64,000 bases of DNA from Paraburkholderia sp. BCC1886 (lineage in GTDB: Bacteria; Pseudomonadota; Gammaproteobacteria; Burkholderiales; Burkholderiaceae): NCBI RefSeq assembly GCF_900996245.1, contig NZ_CAAJGK010000074.1:186001-250000 (forward strand), written 5' to 3'. Shown piece by piece: positions 1-8,917 of this stretch. Both the position numbers and the translations under genes were made by a program. Numbering within the stretch: position 1 is the stretch's first letter; every line of letters starts with the position of its first letter. The notes beneath the pieces were generated by a model. The model saw only the letters and a list, made by a program, of their open reading frames with translations, searched no databases and had not been told where the DNA came from.

Positions 1-1167
1 CCCGTCGTCCACCACCCTGCCGCCGATGCGCTCGGCTAGCGACTTCGCGTAATCGCACATCAACCGGAACGGCAGGATGTCTTCGTCGGCCACCGGCACG
101 TCGAGCACCAGCGTGATCATCTGGCCGCCCTTGTAGGTCAGGTCGTCGCGCAGAAAATTGGTGTCGCCGAATTGCAGCATGAACACCGGGCTCTGCTTCG
201 CGTCGAGCTTGACGAAACGGGTGCCGTCGCGCGACAGCAGCAGGCCGTCCTGCGACGCGACCGCCTGCACGTAATTGGCCGACCACGGCGCGCCGTCCGA
301 CAGCACGTTGATCGAGAGTTGCGCGTCGCACTGCGCGGCGAAGGCGTCGAGTTCACGCGCCATCGCCACGGTTTCGAGCATGTCGGGGAATTCGGGCGAG
401 GCGTCCAGCGCGTCGGCGAACTGCTGCACGCCCGTCACGAATTCCGAGAACTCCAGTTCGTTGAGCGCGCCGCTGCGATTGGCCAGTTGCGCGGCCGCGC
501 GGAGTTCCTCGTAGCGCGTGCCGTTTTGCAGCAACTCCCACGCGCCGCCTTCGAGCTTGCCTTCGATATGCACCGGCTTGCTGCCGGCGCGGCGCAGGCG
601 CTGCGCGAGCGGAATCACCTTGTCGCCGGCCACCGGGCCGTTCAGACGGATCGGCACGATGCAGTCGATGCGGCGGTCGACGATCGCCGGCGGCGCCGAC
701 GAAATGGTCGTCGCGGCAGGCAGGATCGGTTCGAGGGGTTCGTCGGCGTGCGCTGACTTCGAGGCCTGAGCAGTGTCGGAGGTCTCGGCGGCCTCATGGC
801 CGGCGGCAGCGGCCTGGCCCTCGGTTGGCGTTACCCCGTTCGGCGTCGTGGTTTCGGCCTGGATATCGGCGGCGGTATCGAGCGGCGCCGCGCCCACGCT
901 GCCAAACGTCGGTTCGACCCGCGCGGCCGGCGTCTCGCCACCGGCCTCGGCGCCCACTACCGGTTCGCGGCGCGTCGTCGGCCGGGCCGGCTCGATGAAC
1001 GGGCTCGGCTCTTCGTGATCGTCACGCGCGAAATTCTCGGCGGTCTCGGCCGGCATCGGCCGCGGCATCTTGCGGCGCACTTTCGCACCTTGCCACGCGT
1101 TGTACACGACCACCCCACCCACCACCACGGCGCCCGCGCCGATCAACCCGAGTGTCAACTCGTCCAT
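1..1167 (-). CDS. zipA: Cell division protein ZipA, 3' end off the window
   Basis: ZipA anchors FtsZ to the inner membrane at the early divisome. Reading inward from an ATG at 1167 gives an uninterrupted frame of 389 codons to the window edge. Residues about 6-24 form one hydrophobic anchor right at the N-terminus (LTLGLIGAGAVVVGG and onward), followed by basic residues (KVRRK). A long Ala/Glu/Pro-rich linker runs to about residue 165. A ZipA C-terminal FtsZ-binding-type domain follows, with a recognisable stretch near the edge (FMLQFGDTNFLRDD, then PFRLMCDYAKSLAERIGG). The C-terminus is missing. The gene lies directly downstream of smc on the same strand, 128 bp after its stop, the usual arrangement in Burkholderiales (where ligA normally follows). 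Family identity is confident; the length is unknown. Confidence 0.9.
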   Translation of the reverse strand, partial: MDELTLGLIGAGAVVVGGVVVYNAWQGAKVRRKMPRPMPAETAENFARDDHEEPSPFIEPARPTTRREPVVGAEAGGETPAARVEPTFGSVGAAPLDTAADIQAETTTPNGVTPTEGQAAAAGHEAAETSDTAQASKSAHADEPLEPILPAATTISSAPPAIVDRRIDCIVPIRLNGPVAGDKVIPLAQRLRRAGSKPVHIEGKLEGGAWELLQNGTRYEELRAAAQLANRSGALNELEFSEFVTGVQQFADALDASPEFPDMLETVAMARELDAFAAQCDAQLSINVLSDGAPWSANYVQAVASQDGLLLSRDGTRFVKLDAKQSPVFMLQFGDTNFLRDDLTYKGGQMITLVLDVPVADEDILPFRLMCDYAKSLAERIGGRVVDDG

Positions 1168-1295
1168 GCATGCTCCGTCAGCAATTCTTCTGTCTGCGCG
1201 GCTATGCGCCCGCTCCACGTATCGCGCGGCCGGTCTGGCCGCTGCGCTGAACGCGGACGCCCGCGAGGCTCAACAAATAAAAATCCGGAAAAAAC

Positions 1296-4200
1296 TCAGC
1301 CGATGTTCTGCGCAAACCCCGCGGCTGTTTCCATGTCCACCGCCACGATGCGCGACACGCCCTGTTCCTGCATGGTCACGCCGATCAACTGTTGCGCCAT
1401 TTCCATCGCGATCTTGTTGTGCGAGATGAAAAGGAACTGCGTCTTGTCCGACATCGCGCGCACGAGGTTCGCGAACCGTTCCGTGTTGGCGTCGTCGAGC
1501 GGCGCATCCACTTCGTCCAGCAGACAGAACGGCGCCGGATTCAGCTGGAACATCGCGAACACCAGCGCGGTCGCGGTCAGCGCTTTCTCGCCGCCGGAGA
1601 GCAGGTGAATCGTGGAGTTCTTCTTGCCCGGCGGCTGCGCCATCACTTGCACGCCGGCGTCGAGAATTTCGTCGCCGGTCATGATCAGTTTGGCCTGCCC
1701 GCCACCGAAGAGACGCGGGAACAGTTCGCCGAAATGCTGGTTCACCTGGTCGAACGTGCCTTGCAGCAAGGTGCGCGTTTCGGCGTCGATCTTGCGGATG
1801 GCGTCTTCGAGCGTGTCGATCGCGCTCGTCAGGTCGGCCGATTGCGCGTCGAGGAAATGCTTGCGCTCGCTCGCCGCCTTCAGTTCGTCCAGCGCCGCCA
1901 TGTTGACCGGGCCGAGCGCGGTGATCGCGTTGTTGATGCGCGTGACTTCGCCCTGCAAGTACGACGGCTTCAGGTCCGGCGTGAGCTTGGCCTGCAACTC
2001 GGCCTCGTCGACACCGGCCGCGGCCAGTTGTTCGATGAACTGCTCGCCGTTGAGTCGCGCGGCCTGCTCTTTCAACTGCAATTCGTTGATGCGGTCGCGC
2101 AGCGGCTGCAACGCGCGCTCGGTGGTGAGCCGGGTTTCGTCCGCGGCGCGCAGTTTGGCGGTCAGGTCGTCCAGTTCGAGCCGCGCGGCATGCAGCGACT
2201 CTTCCTTGACCGCGCGAATATCCAGCGCGTCCTGCAAGCCGGTATGCGCGGTCTGCTCGTTGATCGTTTCCAGCTCGGCGCGCGCGTCTTCCAGCGAGCC
2301 GGCCACGCGCTCGCTCTGCTCTTCGGCCACCTGAATGCTGCGCTTCAGTTCGTCGATGCGGTTCGCCATGTTGCGCGCGGCAAAGCGCGCATCGGTGGCG
2401 GCACGGTCGAGGTCGCGGGCTTCGCCGCGCGCGGCCGTGAGCGCTTCGTCGAGCGCTTCGAAAGCCAGTTGGTGATCTTCGAAACGCGCCTGCAATTCGG
2501 CGAGTTCGCCGTCGTGACGCTCGAAATTCGCTTCCGACTCCGCGCGCAACGCACGTTGCTCGTCGATCTGCGCGGTGATCTCGTCGAGCTCTTCGCGAAT
2601 CTGCGTGCTGCGCTGCGTGTAGCGCTCGTGCGCCTGGGTCAGCTTGAGCACGTCCATCTGCAACGCGTGCACCCGCTGGGTCGCGCGTTCGGCTTGCTGA
2701 CGCGCGTCGCCGAGCACCTGGGCGGCCTGCGTGTGCGCGGCTTCGGCACGAATCGCGGCGGATTTGGCTTCATCCGCGAGCAAAGCCTGCGCGCGCACCT
2801 GACGGCCGAGGTTCTCGATTTCCTGCTGACGGGCCAGCATGCCGGCCTGTTCCGAATCGGCCGCATACAGTTGCACGCCGACCCGCGTCACCACGTGACC
2901 GGCCTTCACGACGAACGAACCGCCTTCGGGCAACTGCGCGCGTTGCGCGAGCGCCTGCTGCAGGTCGTCGGCGACGAAGGCGAGGCCGAGCCAGTCGTTC
3001 AATACCGCGCGAATGCCGGCGTCGTCGATGCGAACCAGCGAGAGCAACGGACGCAGCGTCGGCGGCGTGGCCGAAGGTGTGCCTGCCGGCGGCGGCGCAT
3101 AAAAGGCCAGCTTGGCCGGCGGCGCGTCGGTGGCGAAGGCCTTCACCCAGTCGAGATTCGACACTTCCAGCGCCGCGAGCCGTTCGCGCAGCACCGCTTC
3201 GAGCGCGCTTTCCCAACCGGCTTCGACGTGCAGCTTCTTCCACAGACGCGGCAGGCTGCCCAGTTCGTGCTTCTCGAGCCAGGGTTGAATCTTGCCTTCG
3301 GTCTGGACGTTTTCCTGCAACTGCTTGAGCGCGGCAAGCCGTGCGTCGAGCTGATGAATCTGCGCGGTTTCCGACTGCACGCGCTCCTGGGCCGCCCGGC
3401 GTTCGCCGTCCAGACGCGGCAGCGTTTCCTGCGCGTCGGCGAGACGCGCCTGGGCGTCGTGGAGAATTTCTTCGTGTTCGGCGAGTTGCATGCGCAACTC
3501 TTCGAGCTGCGCTTCGTCCGGTGCATCGAGCCCGCCCGCTTCCGACTTGAGCCGCTCGTGACGCTGCTGCAGTTGCTGCAATTGCTGATCAGCGTTGCGC
3601 TGGTGCGCCGCTTCGAGCTTGAGCGCCTGTTCGGTCTGCGCGATCCCGCCGCGTTCCGCGTTCAGTTCGGTTTGCGCATCGCGCCAGCGCGCTTCGAGCG
3701 CCGGCATCGCGTCGTGCTTCGCCGCGGCGGAATCTTCGGCGAGCGCAGCTTTTTCTTCGGCGACGGCAAGCTGTTCTTCCGCGTCTTCCAGGTCGCCCTG
3801 CGCTTTCTGCGCCTGGGCGAGCCACTGCTCGCGCTGCGCGGTCAGTGCCGCGATTTGCGCCTGCACGCGATTGCGCGATTCGACGATGAACTTGATCTCG
3901 GCTTCAAGCCGGCTGACTTCGGCATTCGCTTCGTACAGTGCGCCTTGCGCGCCCTGCATCGCGTCGCTGGCCGAATAGTGCGCGACCCGCAGCGTTTCGA
4001 GTTGCGCCTCGACTTCGCGCAGTCTGGCGGTTTGCGCCTCGAGGTCGATCTGCGCCTGTTCGATGGCGCGCTTCTGGCGTTCCTGCTCGCCGCCCGCTTC
4101 GTTCTTGCGCAACAGCCACAACAGGCGCTGCTTCTCTTCGCCGTCGGCCTGCAGATCCTTGTATTTCGTCGCGACGACCGCCTGCGCTTCGAGCTTCTCG

Positions 4201-4814
4201 AGATTCGCGCCGAGTTCGCGGACGATGTCTTCGACGCGCGTCAGGTTCTCGCGCGTATCGTGCAGACGGTTCTCGGTTTCGCGGCGGCGTTCCTTGTACT
4301 TCGAGACGCCCGCGGCTTCTTCGAGGAACACCCGCAGCTCTTCGGGCTTCGCCTCGATGAGCCGGGCGATCATGCCCTGCCCGATGATTGCGTAAGCACG
4401 CGGCCCGAGGCCGGTGCCGAGGAAAATATCCTGGATGTCGCGACGCCGCGCCGGCAGGTTGTTGATGTAGTAGCTCGAGGTGCCGTCGCGCGTGAGCACG
4501 CGCTTGACGGCGATCTCGGCATATTGGCCCCACTGTCCGGCGGCGCGTCCGTCCGCATTGTCGAACACCAGTTCGACGCTGGCCCGGCTGCCGGGTTTGC
4601 GCGCGGTCGAACCGTTGAAGATCACGTCCTGCATCGACTCGCCGCGCAGCTCGGAAGCGCGCGATTCGCCGAGCACCCAGCGCACGGCGTCGATGATGTT
4701 GGACTTGCCGCACCCGTTCGGTCCGACCACGCCCACCAGCTGGCCCGGAACCTGGAAATGCGTGGGATCGACGAAGGATTTGAAGCCAGCGAGTTTGATC
4801 GAGGTCAGACGCAC
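1296..4814 (-). CDS. smc: Chromosome segregation ATPase Smc
   Basis: Structural maintenance of chromosomes protein, 1172 aa, the usual size for bacterial Smc. It forms the ring-shaped condensin with ScpA and ScpB that compacts and segregates the chromosome. The N-terminal head has Walker A GPNGCGKSN at about residues 32-40. Long Ala/Glu/Gln-rich coiled-coil arms flank a hinge at roughly 510-680. The C-terminal head carries the ABC signature LLSGGEKAL and the Walker B region CLLDEVDAPLDD. The start at 4814 is GTG, giving the conserved MRLTSIKLAGFKSF opening, with no strong ribosome-binding site. The very long open frame on the opposite strand is a GC-bias shadow. Likely co-transcribed with zipA. 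Confidence 0.97.
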   Translation of the reverse strand: MRLTSIKLAGFKSFVDPTHFQVPGQLVGVVGPNGCGKSNIIDAVRWVLGESRASELRGESMQDVIFNGSTARKPGSRASVELVFDNADGRAAGQWGQYAEIAVKRVLTRDGTSSYYINNLPARRRDIQDIFLGTGLGPRAYAIIGQGMIARLIEAKPEELRVFLEEAAGVSKYKERRRETENRLHDTRENLTRVEDIVRELGANLEKLEAQAVVATKYKDLQADGEEKQRLLWLLRKNEAGGEQERQKRAIEQAQIDLEAQTARLREVEAQLETLRVAHYSASDAMQGAQGALYEANAEVSRLEAEIKFIVESRNRVQAQIAALTAQREQWLAQAQKAQGDLEDAEEQLAVAEEKAALAEDSAAAKHDAMPALEARWRDAQTELNAERGGIAQTEQALKLEAAHQRNADQQLQQLQQRHERLKSEAGGLDAPDEAQLEELRMQLAEHEEILHDAQARLADAQETLPRLDGERRAAQERVQSETAQIHQLDARLAALKQLQENVQTEGKIQPWLEKHELGSLPRLWKKLHVEAGWESALEAVLRERLAALEVSNLDWVKAFATDAPPAKLAFYAPPPAGTPSATPPTLRPLLSLVRIDDAGIRAVLNDWLGLAFVADDLQQALAQRAQLPEGGSFVVKAGHVVTRVGVQLYAADSEQAGMLARQQEIENLGRQVRAQALLADEAKSAAIRAEAAHTQAAQVLGDARQQAERATQRVHALQMDVLKLTQAHERYTQRSTQIREELDEITAQIDEQRALRAESEANFERHDGELAELQARFEDHQLAFEALDEALTAARGEARDLDRAATDARFAARNMANRIDELKRSIQVAEEQSERVAGSLEDARAELETINEQTAHTGLQDALDIRAVKEESLHAARLELDDLTAKLRAADETRLTTERALQPLRDRINELQLKEQAARLNGEQFIEQLAAAGVDEAELQAKLTPDLKPSYLQGEVTRINNAITALGPVNMAALDELKAASERKHFLDAQSADLTSAIDTLEDAIRKIDAETRTLLQGTFDQVNQHFGELFPRLFGGGQAKLIMTGDEILDAGVQVMAQPPGKKNSTIHLLSGGEKALTATALVFAMFQLNPAPFCLLDEVDAPLDDANTERFANLVRAMSDKTQFLFISHNKIAMEMAQQLIGVTMQEQGVSRIVAVDMETAAGFAQNIG

Positions 4815-4961
4815 GGCGATTTCGCTGTTGGAAAAGGGAAATTAAAAAGAAGCTCGTGAAGGCCGCGCCGGCCGAACGCCCAAACGGCGAAGCAACCGGC
4901 GACGCCCCGCGAGACGGGCGCCACGCACGCTGTAGAGCGTGCTTACGCTAATGAGCGGCCA

Positions 4962-5996
4962 TCATACCATCGCGCGTGGTCGATTCTTACGGGTTGACGG
5001 GTCGGTTGGGTCGTCGGTTGGGTCGTCGGCCGGCTCGTCGCTCGCATCGTCGGCGGCGGCCTCGCCGGCCGGACCCGTGTCCTGATTGGCGGGGTCCGGC
5101 GGCATGGCCTTCGTGCGATGCACCCAGCTCGACAGCGCGGACGCCAGCACGATGCACACACCGCCCGCCCACTCACGCGGACCCGGTGTCTCCCCCGCGA
5201 ACAGCCACGCGGAGAGCGCCGTCACGACGATCTCGAACAGCATGATGATCGACGCCCGGTTGGCCGGCACGCGGGAGAGCCCGTATTGCACCAGCATGTT
5301 GTTCGACGCCAGCAGGAAGCCGAGGCCGAGTACCAGCAGCGCGGCGGTGCTTGCGTGCGCGCCGGTCGGCGGCGCGGGCATCGCCTCGAAGCAGGACGCG
5401 AGCGCGCTGAAAATCGCCGCGCCGCCGAAGATCGTCGCGGTGCGCATCTCGGGCTTCATCTCCGGGAGGACGCGGCTCGTCTTCAGGATCAGCACGTTGC
5501 TCATCGCGAAACCCATGCCGCCCGCGAGTCCGGCCCATTCGGCGAGATTGCCGGGCACCGGCAAACCGACCTGCGGCGACCACAGCATGGTCATCGCGCC
5601 GCCCAGCGACAGCGCGGCCAGCGCCGCGCCCGGCCAGCTCAGACGCTCGTGCAGGATGAAATGCGCGAACAGCGCGGTCCACGCCGGGGTGAGATAGAAC
5701 AGCAGCAGCACGCGCATGACCTGCCCGTGGATCGAGCCCCAGACGAAACCTAGATTGGTGACGCCGGCGGCCAGCGCCAGCGCAGGGAGCAGCCAGTGCC
5801 AACGCACCGATTTCACCGCTCGATGGCGCACCAGCAGCACGAACAGACAGCCCGCGCCGCTCGTCAGCGCGCTTGCCGCCGTGCCGGTTACGCCGAGCGC
5901 GGCGAGCATGCGCAGCGGATACCAGATCATCCCCCAGACGGAGGCGCCCAGCATGATGGCGAGGGTCGGCCAGCTTTGGCGAAGGGACGCGTTCAT
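4962..5996 (-). CDS. EamA/DMT-superfamily transporter
   Basis: Predicted inner-membrane exporter of the drug/metabolite transporter (EamA) superfamily, 344 aa. About ten hydrophobic segments in two EamA-like halves are visible, with an opening typical of the family (SWPTLAIMLGASVWGMIWYP) and a second-half signature ASIIMLFEIVVTALSAWL. The substrate cannot be read from sequence. I chose the ATG at 5996. An in-frame extension to 6188 exists but is arginine-rich, low in hydrophobicity and runs over the dapC promoter region. The C-terminal tail is hydrophilic and repetitive (DEPADDPTDDPTD), produced by a 12-bp tandem array. Divergent from dapC. Confidence 0.85.
   Translation of the reverse strand: MNASLRQSWPTLAIMLGASVWGMIWYPLRMLAALGVTGTAASALTSGAGCLFVLLVRHRAVKSVRWHWLLPALALAAGVTNLGFVWGSIHGQVMRVLLLFYLTPAWTALFAHFILHERLSWPGAALAALSLGGAMTMLWSPQVGLPVPGNLAEWAGLAGGMGFAMSNVLILKTSRVLPEMKPEMRTATIFGGAAIFSALASCFEAMPAPPTGAHASTAALLVLGLGFLLASNNMLVQYGLSRVPANRASIIMLFEIVVTALSAWLFAGETPGPREWAGGVCIVLASALSSWVHRTKAMPPDPANQDTGPAGEAAADDASDEPADDPTDDPTDPSTRKNRPRAMV
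4992..5063. repeat. 12-bp tandem array in the EamA C-terminal tail
   Basis: About six degenerate 12-bp units. The clearest are GGTTGGGTCGTC at 5004-5015 and 5016-5027, with diverged copies at 4992, 5028, 5040 and 5052. On the minus strand they encode the Asp/Pro/Thr repeats ending the transporter. One of several 12-bp arrays in this window. Confidence 0.8.
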
Positions 5997-6090
5997 GCGC
6001 TCGGGCTCGTTGTTGCTGCGTGCATCTCTCTGCTCCTGCTGCTTTTTTATTGCGCAAGCTTTGGCCGGCTCACGTCGTTGCCGCTGCGGA

Positions 6091-6130
6091 AGCGGATTCG
6101 TGCGGATTCGTACGGATTTGTACTGATTCG
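6091..6130. repeat. Four 10-bp direct repeats between eamA and dapC
   Basis: Four consecutive 10-bp units: AGCGGATTCG (6091), TGCGGATTCG (6101), TACGGATTTG (6111) and TACTGATTCG (6121). The period is one helical turn, so a bound protein would meet every copy on one DNA face. The array is 95 bp upstream of the eamA start and 61 bp upstream of the candidate dapC -10. It could be an operator for either divergent gene; no binding protein is identifiable. Confidence 0.7.
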
Positions 6131-6190
6131 CGCGCCGCCCGGCGGTTGGCGGCGGGCCTTGCTGCACGCCGCCGTGCGGGCACGTCACGT

Positions 6191-6196
6191 TATAAT
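6191..6196 (+). promoter_or_regulatory. Candidate -10 box for dapC
   Basis: A perfect TATAAT in GC-rich sequence, placing a start near 6203 and a leader of about 100 nt before the dapC GTG. No good -35 lies at 16-18 bp, so activation by an upstream-bound factor is possible. The leader holds a short GC hairpin near 6213-6228 followed by TTTTC. Confidence 0.45.
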
Positions 6197-6306
6197 CACG
6201 CCCTTATCGCTGCCGGGGGTCTCCCGGGTTTTCTCGAACCGGCTGGGAACGGCCCAACAACTCGCAGCAACCTCAGCGCCCTCTTCGATCAGGCTCGATC
6301 CGCTCC

Positions 6307-7524
6307 GTGAATCCGCTCCTCGACTCTCTCCAGTCCTATCCGTTCGAAAAGCTGCGCGCGCTGTTCGCCGGCATCACGCCGCCGGCGGGACTCGCTCATA
6401 TCAGCTTCGGCATCGGCGAACCGAAGCACCCGACGCCCGCCCTGATTCGCGATGCAGTCGTGGCTTCGCTCGGCGGCCTGTCCGTCTATCCGGCCACGAT
6501 CGGCACGCCCGCGTTGCGCGAGTCGATCGCCCAGTGGGTCACGCAGCGTTACGGCCTGCCGCCGGTCGATCCGGCCACCCAGGTGCTGCCGGTTTCGGGC
6601 TCGCGCGAAGCCTTGTTCGCACTCGCGCAAACCGTGCTCGATCCGAAGAAAAGCGCCACCGGCGAGTCAGCGATCGTACTCTGTCCGAACCCGTTCTACC
6701 AAATCTACGAAGGCGCCGCGATCCTCGCCGGCACCGAGCCTTACTTCGTGAACAGCGACCCGGCGCGCAACTTCGCCTGCGATTATTCGGCGGTGCCCGA
6801 GGCCATCTGGGCGCGCACGCAACTGCTGTTCGTCTGCTCGCCGGGAAACCCCACCGGCGCCGTGCTCACGCTCGACGACTGGCGCGAACTCTTCGCGCTG
6901 TCGGACCGTTACGGCTTCGTGATCGCCTCCGACGAGTGCTACTCCGAAATCTATTTCGACGAAGCGAACCCGCCGCTCGGCGGTCTGGAAGCCGCGCACA
7001 AGCTCGGCCGGGGTTTCGAGCGGCTCGTGATGCTCTCGAGCCTGTCCAAGCGTTCGAACGTGCCGGGCATGCGTTCGGGTTTCGTCGCGGGCGATGCGGC
7101 GATCCTGAAGGACTTCCTGCTGTACCGCACTTACCACGGCGCGGCGCTTTCGCCGGTATTCCAGAACGCCAGCATCGCCGCGTGGAACGACGAAACGCAC
7201 GTCCGCGAGAATCGCGCGAAATACCTGCAGAAGTTTTCCACCGTCACGCCGATGCTTGCCGAGGTGCTGGACGTGCGCCTGCCGGACGCCGCGTTCTACC
7301 TGTGGGCCGACGTCACCCGCACCGGCCTCCCGGACACCGAGTTCGCCCAGCGCCTGCTCGCCGACTATAATGTGACGGTTTTGCCGGGGTCGTTCCTCGC
7401 GCGCGCCGCGCATGGCGTGAACCCCGGCCGCAATTTCGTGCGTCTCGCGCTTGTGGCGGACGTCGACGAATGCACGCAAGGCGCGCAACGAATCGTCGAC
7501 TTTTGCCGGTCGCTTGCCGGTTAG
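6307..7524 (+). CDS. dapC: N-succinyldiaminopimelate aminotransferase
   Basis: PLP-dependent class I/II aminotransferase, 405 aa, converting N-succinyl-2-amino-6-ketopimelate to N-succinyl-LL-diaminopimelate with glutamate as amino donor, in the succinylase branch of lysine/DAP synthesis. Visible fold-type-I landmarks are the substrate loop FGIGEPKHPTP, SPGNPTGAV, SDECYSEIYFDE, and the PLP-lysine segment SSLSKRSNVPGMRSGF. The start is GTG at 6307, which fits the family's N-terminus. The function is supported by dapD 73 bp downstream and dapE beyond it. Other class I aminotransferases look similar, so the specificity comes partly from context. Confidence 0.93.
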   Translation: MNPLLDSLQSYPFEKLRALFAGITPPAGLAHISFGIGEPKHPTPALIRDAVVASLGGLSVYPATIGTPALRESIAQWVTQRYGLPPVDPATQVLPVSGSREALFALAQTVLDPKKSATGESAIVLCPNPFYQIYEGAAILAGTEPYFVNSDPARNFACDYSAVPEAIWARTQLLFVCSPGNPTGAVLTLDDWRELFALSDRYGFVIASDECYSEIYFDEANPPLGGLEAAHKLGRGFERLVMLSSLSKRSNVPGMRSGFVAGDAAILKDFLLYRTYHGAALSPVFQNASIAAWNDETHVRENRAKYLQKFSTVTPMLAEVLDVRLPDAAFYLWADVTRTGLPDTEFAQRLLADYNVTVLPGSFLARAAHGVNPGRNFVRLALVADVDECTQGAQRIVDFCRSLAG

Positions 7525-7597
7525 CCACCTGGCGCCACGCCGGGTTCGCGCGCCGCACCGCCTTCTTCAGACTTCAACTCTTCAGATAAACACATCT

Positions 7598-8425
7598 ATG
7601 TCGCAACAACTTCAGCAGATCATCGACACCGCCTGGGAAAACCGCGCCGAGCTGTCGCCCAAGGCCGCGCCGGCCGACGTGCGCGAGGCCGTCGCTCACG
7701 CCATCGAACAACTGGACAAGGGCGTGCTGCGCGTCGCTGAAAAGAAAGACGGCGACTGGGTGGTCAATCAATGGCTCAAGAAGGCCGTGCTGCTGTCGTT
7801 CCGTCTGGAAGACAACGCGCCGCTGCCGGCCGGCGGCTATAGCCAGTTCTACGACAAGGTGCCGTCGAAGTTCGCCAACTACACGGCGGAAGATTTCGCC
7901 GCCGGCGGTTTTCGCGTCGTGCCGCCGGCCATCGCGCGCCGCGGCTCGTTCATCGCGAAGAACGTCGTGCTGATGCCGTCGTACACCAACATCGGCGCCT
8001 ACGTCGACGAAGGCACGATGGTCGACACGTGGGCCACCGTCGGTTCGTGCGCGCAGATCGGCAAGAACGTGCATCTGTCGGGCGGCGTGGGCATCGGCGG
8101 CGTGCTCGAGCCGTTGCAGGCCAACCCGGTCATCATCGAAGACAACTGCTTTATCGGCGCGCGCTCGGAAGTGGTGGAAGGCGTGATCGTCGAGGAAAAC
8201 TCGGTCATCTCGATGGGCGTGTACCTCGGCCAGAGCACCAAGATTTACGATCGCGAAACCGGCGAAGTGTCGTACGGCCGCATTCCGGCGGGTTCCGTGG
8301 TGGTGGCGGGCAACCTGCCGTCGAAAGACGGCTCGCACAGCCTCTACTGCGCCGTGATCGTCAAGAAGGTCGACGCGAAGACCCGCGCGAAGGTCGGCCT
8401 GAACGAGCTGCTGCGAGGCGACTGA
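7598..8425 (+). CDS. dapD: Tetrahydrodipicolinate N-succinyltransferase
   Basis: Transfers succinyl from succinyl-CoA to tetrahydrodipicolinate, the first committed step of the succinylase DAP branch. The protein is 275 aa, essentially the length of E. coli DapD. The C-terminal half is a left-handed beta-helix with hexapeptide repeats (IGAYVDEGTMVDTWATVGSC, then IGKNVHLSGGVGIGGVLEP), and the N-terminal helical part starts MSQQLQQIIDTAWENR. The ATG at 7598 was chosen; longer frames run into dapC. The stop shares one base with the next ATG (TGATG), indicating translational coupling. Confidence 0.97.
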   Translation: MSQQLQQIIDTAWENRAELSPKAAPADVREAVAHAIEQLDKGVLRVAEKKDGDWVVNQWLKKAVLLSFRLEDNAPLPAGGYSQFYDKVPSKFANYTAEDFAAGGFRVVPPAIARRGSFIAKNVVLMPSYTNIGAYVDEGTMVDTWATVGSCAQIGKNVHLSGGVGIGGVLEPLQANPVIIEDNCFIGARSEVVEGVIVEENSVISMGVYLGQSTKIYDRETGEVSYGRIPAGSVVVAGNLPSKDGSHSLYCAVIVKKVDAKTRAKVGLNELLRGD

Positions 8426-8790
8426 TGGCGCGCGGCACCAAAACCGTCGTTTATGGCATCCCGAACTGCGACACCGTGAAAAAGGCCCGCGTGTGGCTGG
8501 AAGAACACGGCGTCGAGTTCGAGTTTCACGACTTCAAGAAGCACGGCGTGACCGAACCGCTCGTGCAGGACTGGCTGAAGGACGTGAAGCTCGACGCGCT
8601 CCTGAATCGTCGCGGCACCACATGGCGCGGCCTGTCCGACGACATGAAAGCGGCCGCCGAAACACAATCGGGCGCGATTGCGCTGATGATCCACAAGCCC
8701 TCGGTGATCAAACGGCCGGTTCTGGTGGTCAACGGCCGCGTCAAGTCGCTAGGTTTTTCCGCGGACGATTACGCGGCGCTGTTCGCCTGA
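8425..8790 (+). CDS. ArsC/Spx-family protein (YffB type)
   Basis: A thioredoxin-fold protein of the ArsC/Spx superfamily, 121 aa. It opens with VYGIPNCDTVKKARVWL, keeping the single conserved cysteine of the YffB-like subgroup (PNCDT) but lacking a CXXC pair. It ends with the usual KRPVLVVNGRVKSLGFS stretch. YffB-like proteins are often found beside dapE and have been linked to glutathione-dependent thiol chemistry. True arsenate reduction is unlikely without ars genes nearby. It overlaps the dapD stop by one base, so it is co-translated. A strong terminator follows, separating it from dapE. Confidence 0.88.
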   Translation: MARGTKTVVYGIPNCDTVKKARVWLEEHGVEFEFHDFKKHGVTEPLVQDWLKDVKLDALLNRRGTTWRGLSDDMKAAAETQSGAIALMIHKPSVIKRPVLVVNGRVKSLGFSADDYAALFA

Positions 8791-8850
8791 ACGTAGTTGA
8801 ACCCGAGCGTGGGCTCGAGCGTTTTTGACGCTGTCGTGCCCGAACGCTGT

Positions 8851-8890
8851 TGCCGGCTGCGGTGCCTAGCACCGCCAGCCGGCATTTTTT
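8851..8890 (+). terminator. Rho-independent terminator after the dapD-arsC-like pair
   Basis: Stem TGCCGGCTG + CGGTG pairs with CACCG + CAGCCGGCA around loop CCTAG, with a single bulged C, followed by TTTTTT at 8885-8890. It lies 27 bp before the dapE start, so dapE needs read-through or a promoter overlapping this element. Confidence 0.85.
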
Positions 8891-8917
8891 CATTTCAAAG
8901 TGGCTCGTCCTGAATCC

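Noticed and set aside
1392..4859. A 1155-codon open frame on the plus strand across smc
   Set aside because: It is the antisense shadow of smc: Arg/Phe/Leu-rich, no domain resemblance, no promoter or ribosome-binding site. Smc on the other strand has all expected motifs. High GC at third positions produces such frames throughout this window.
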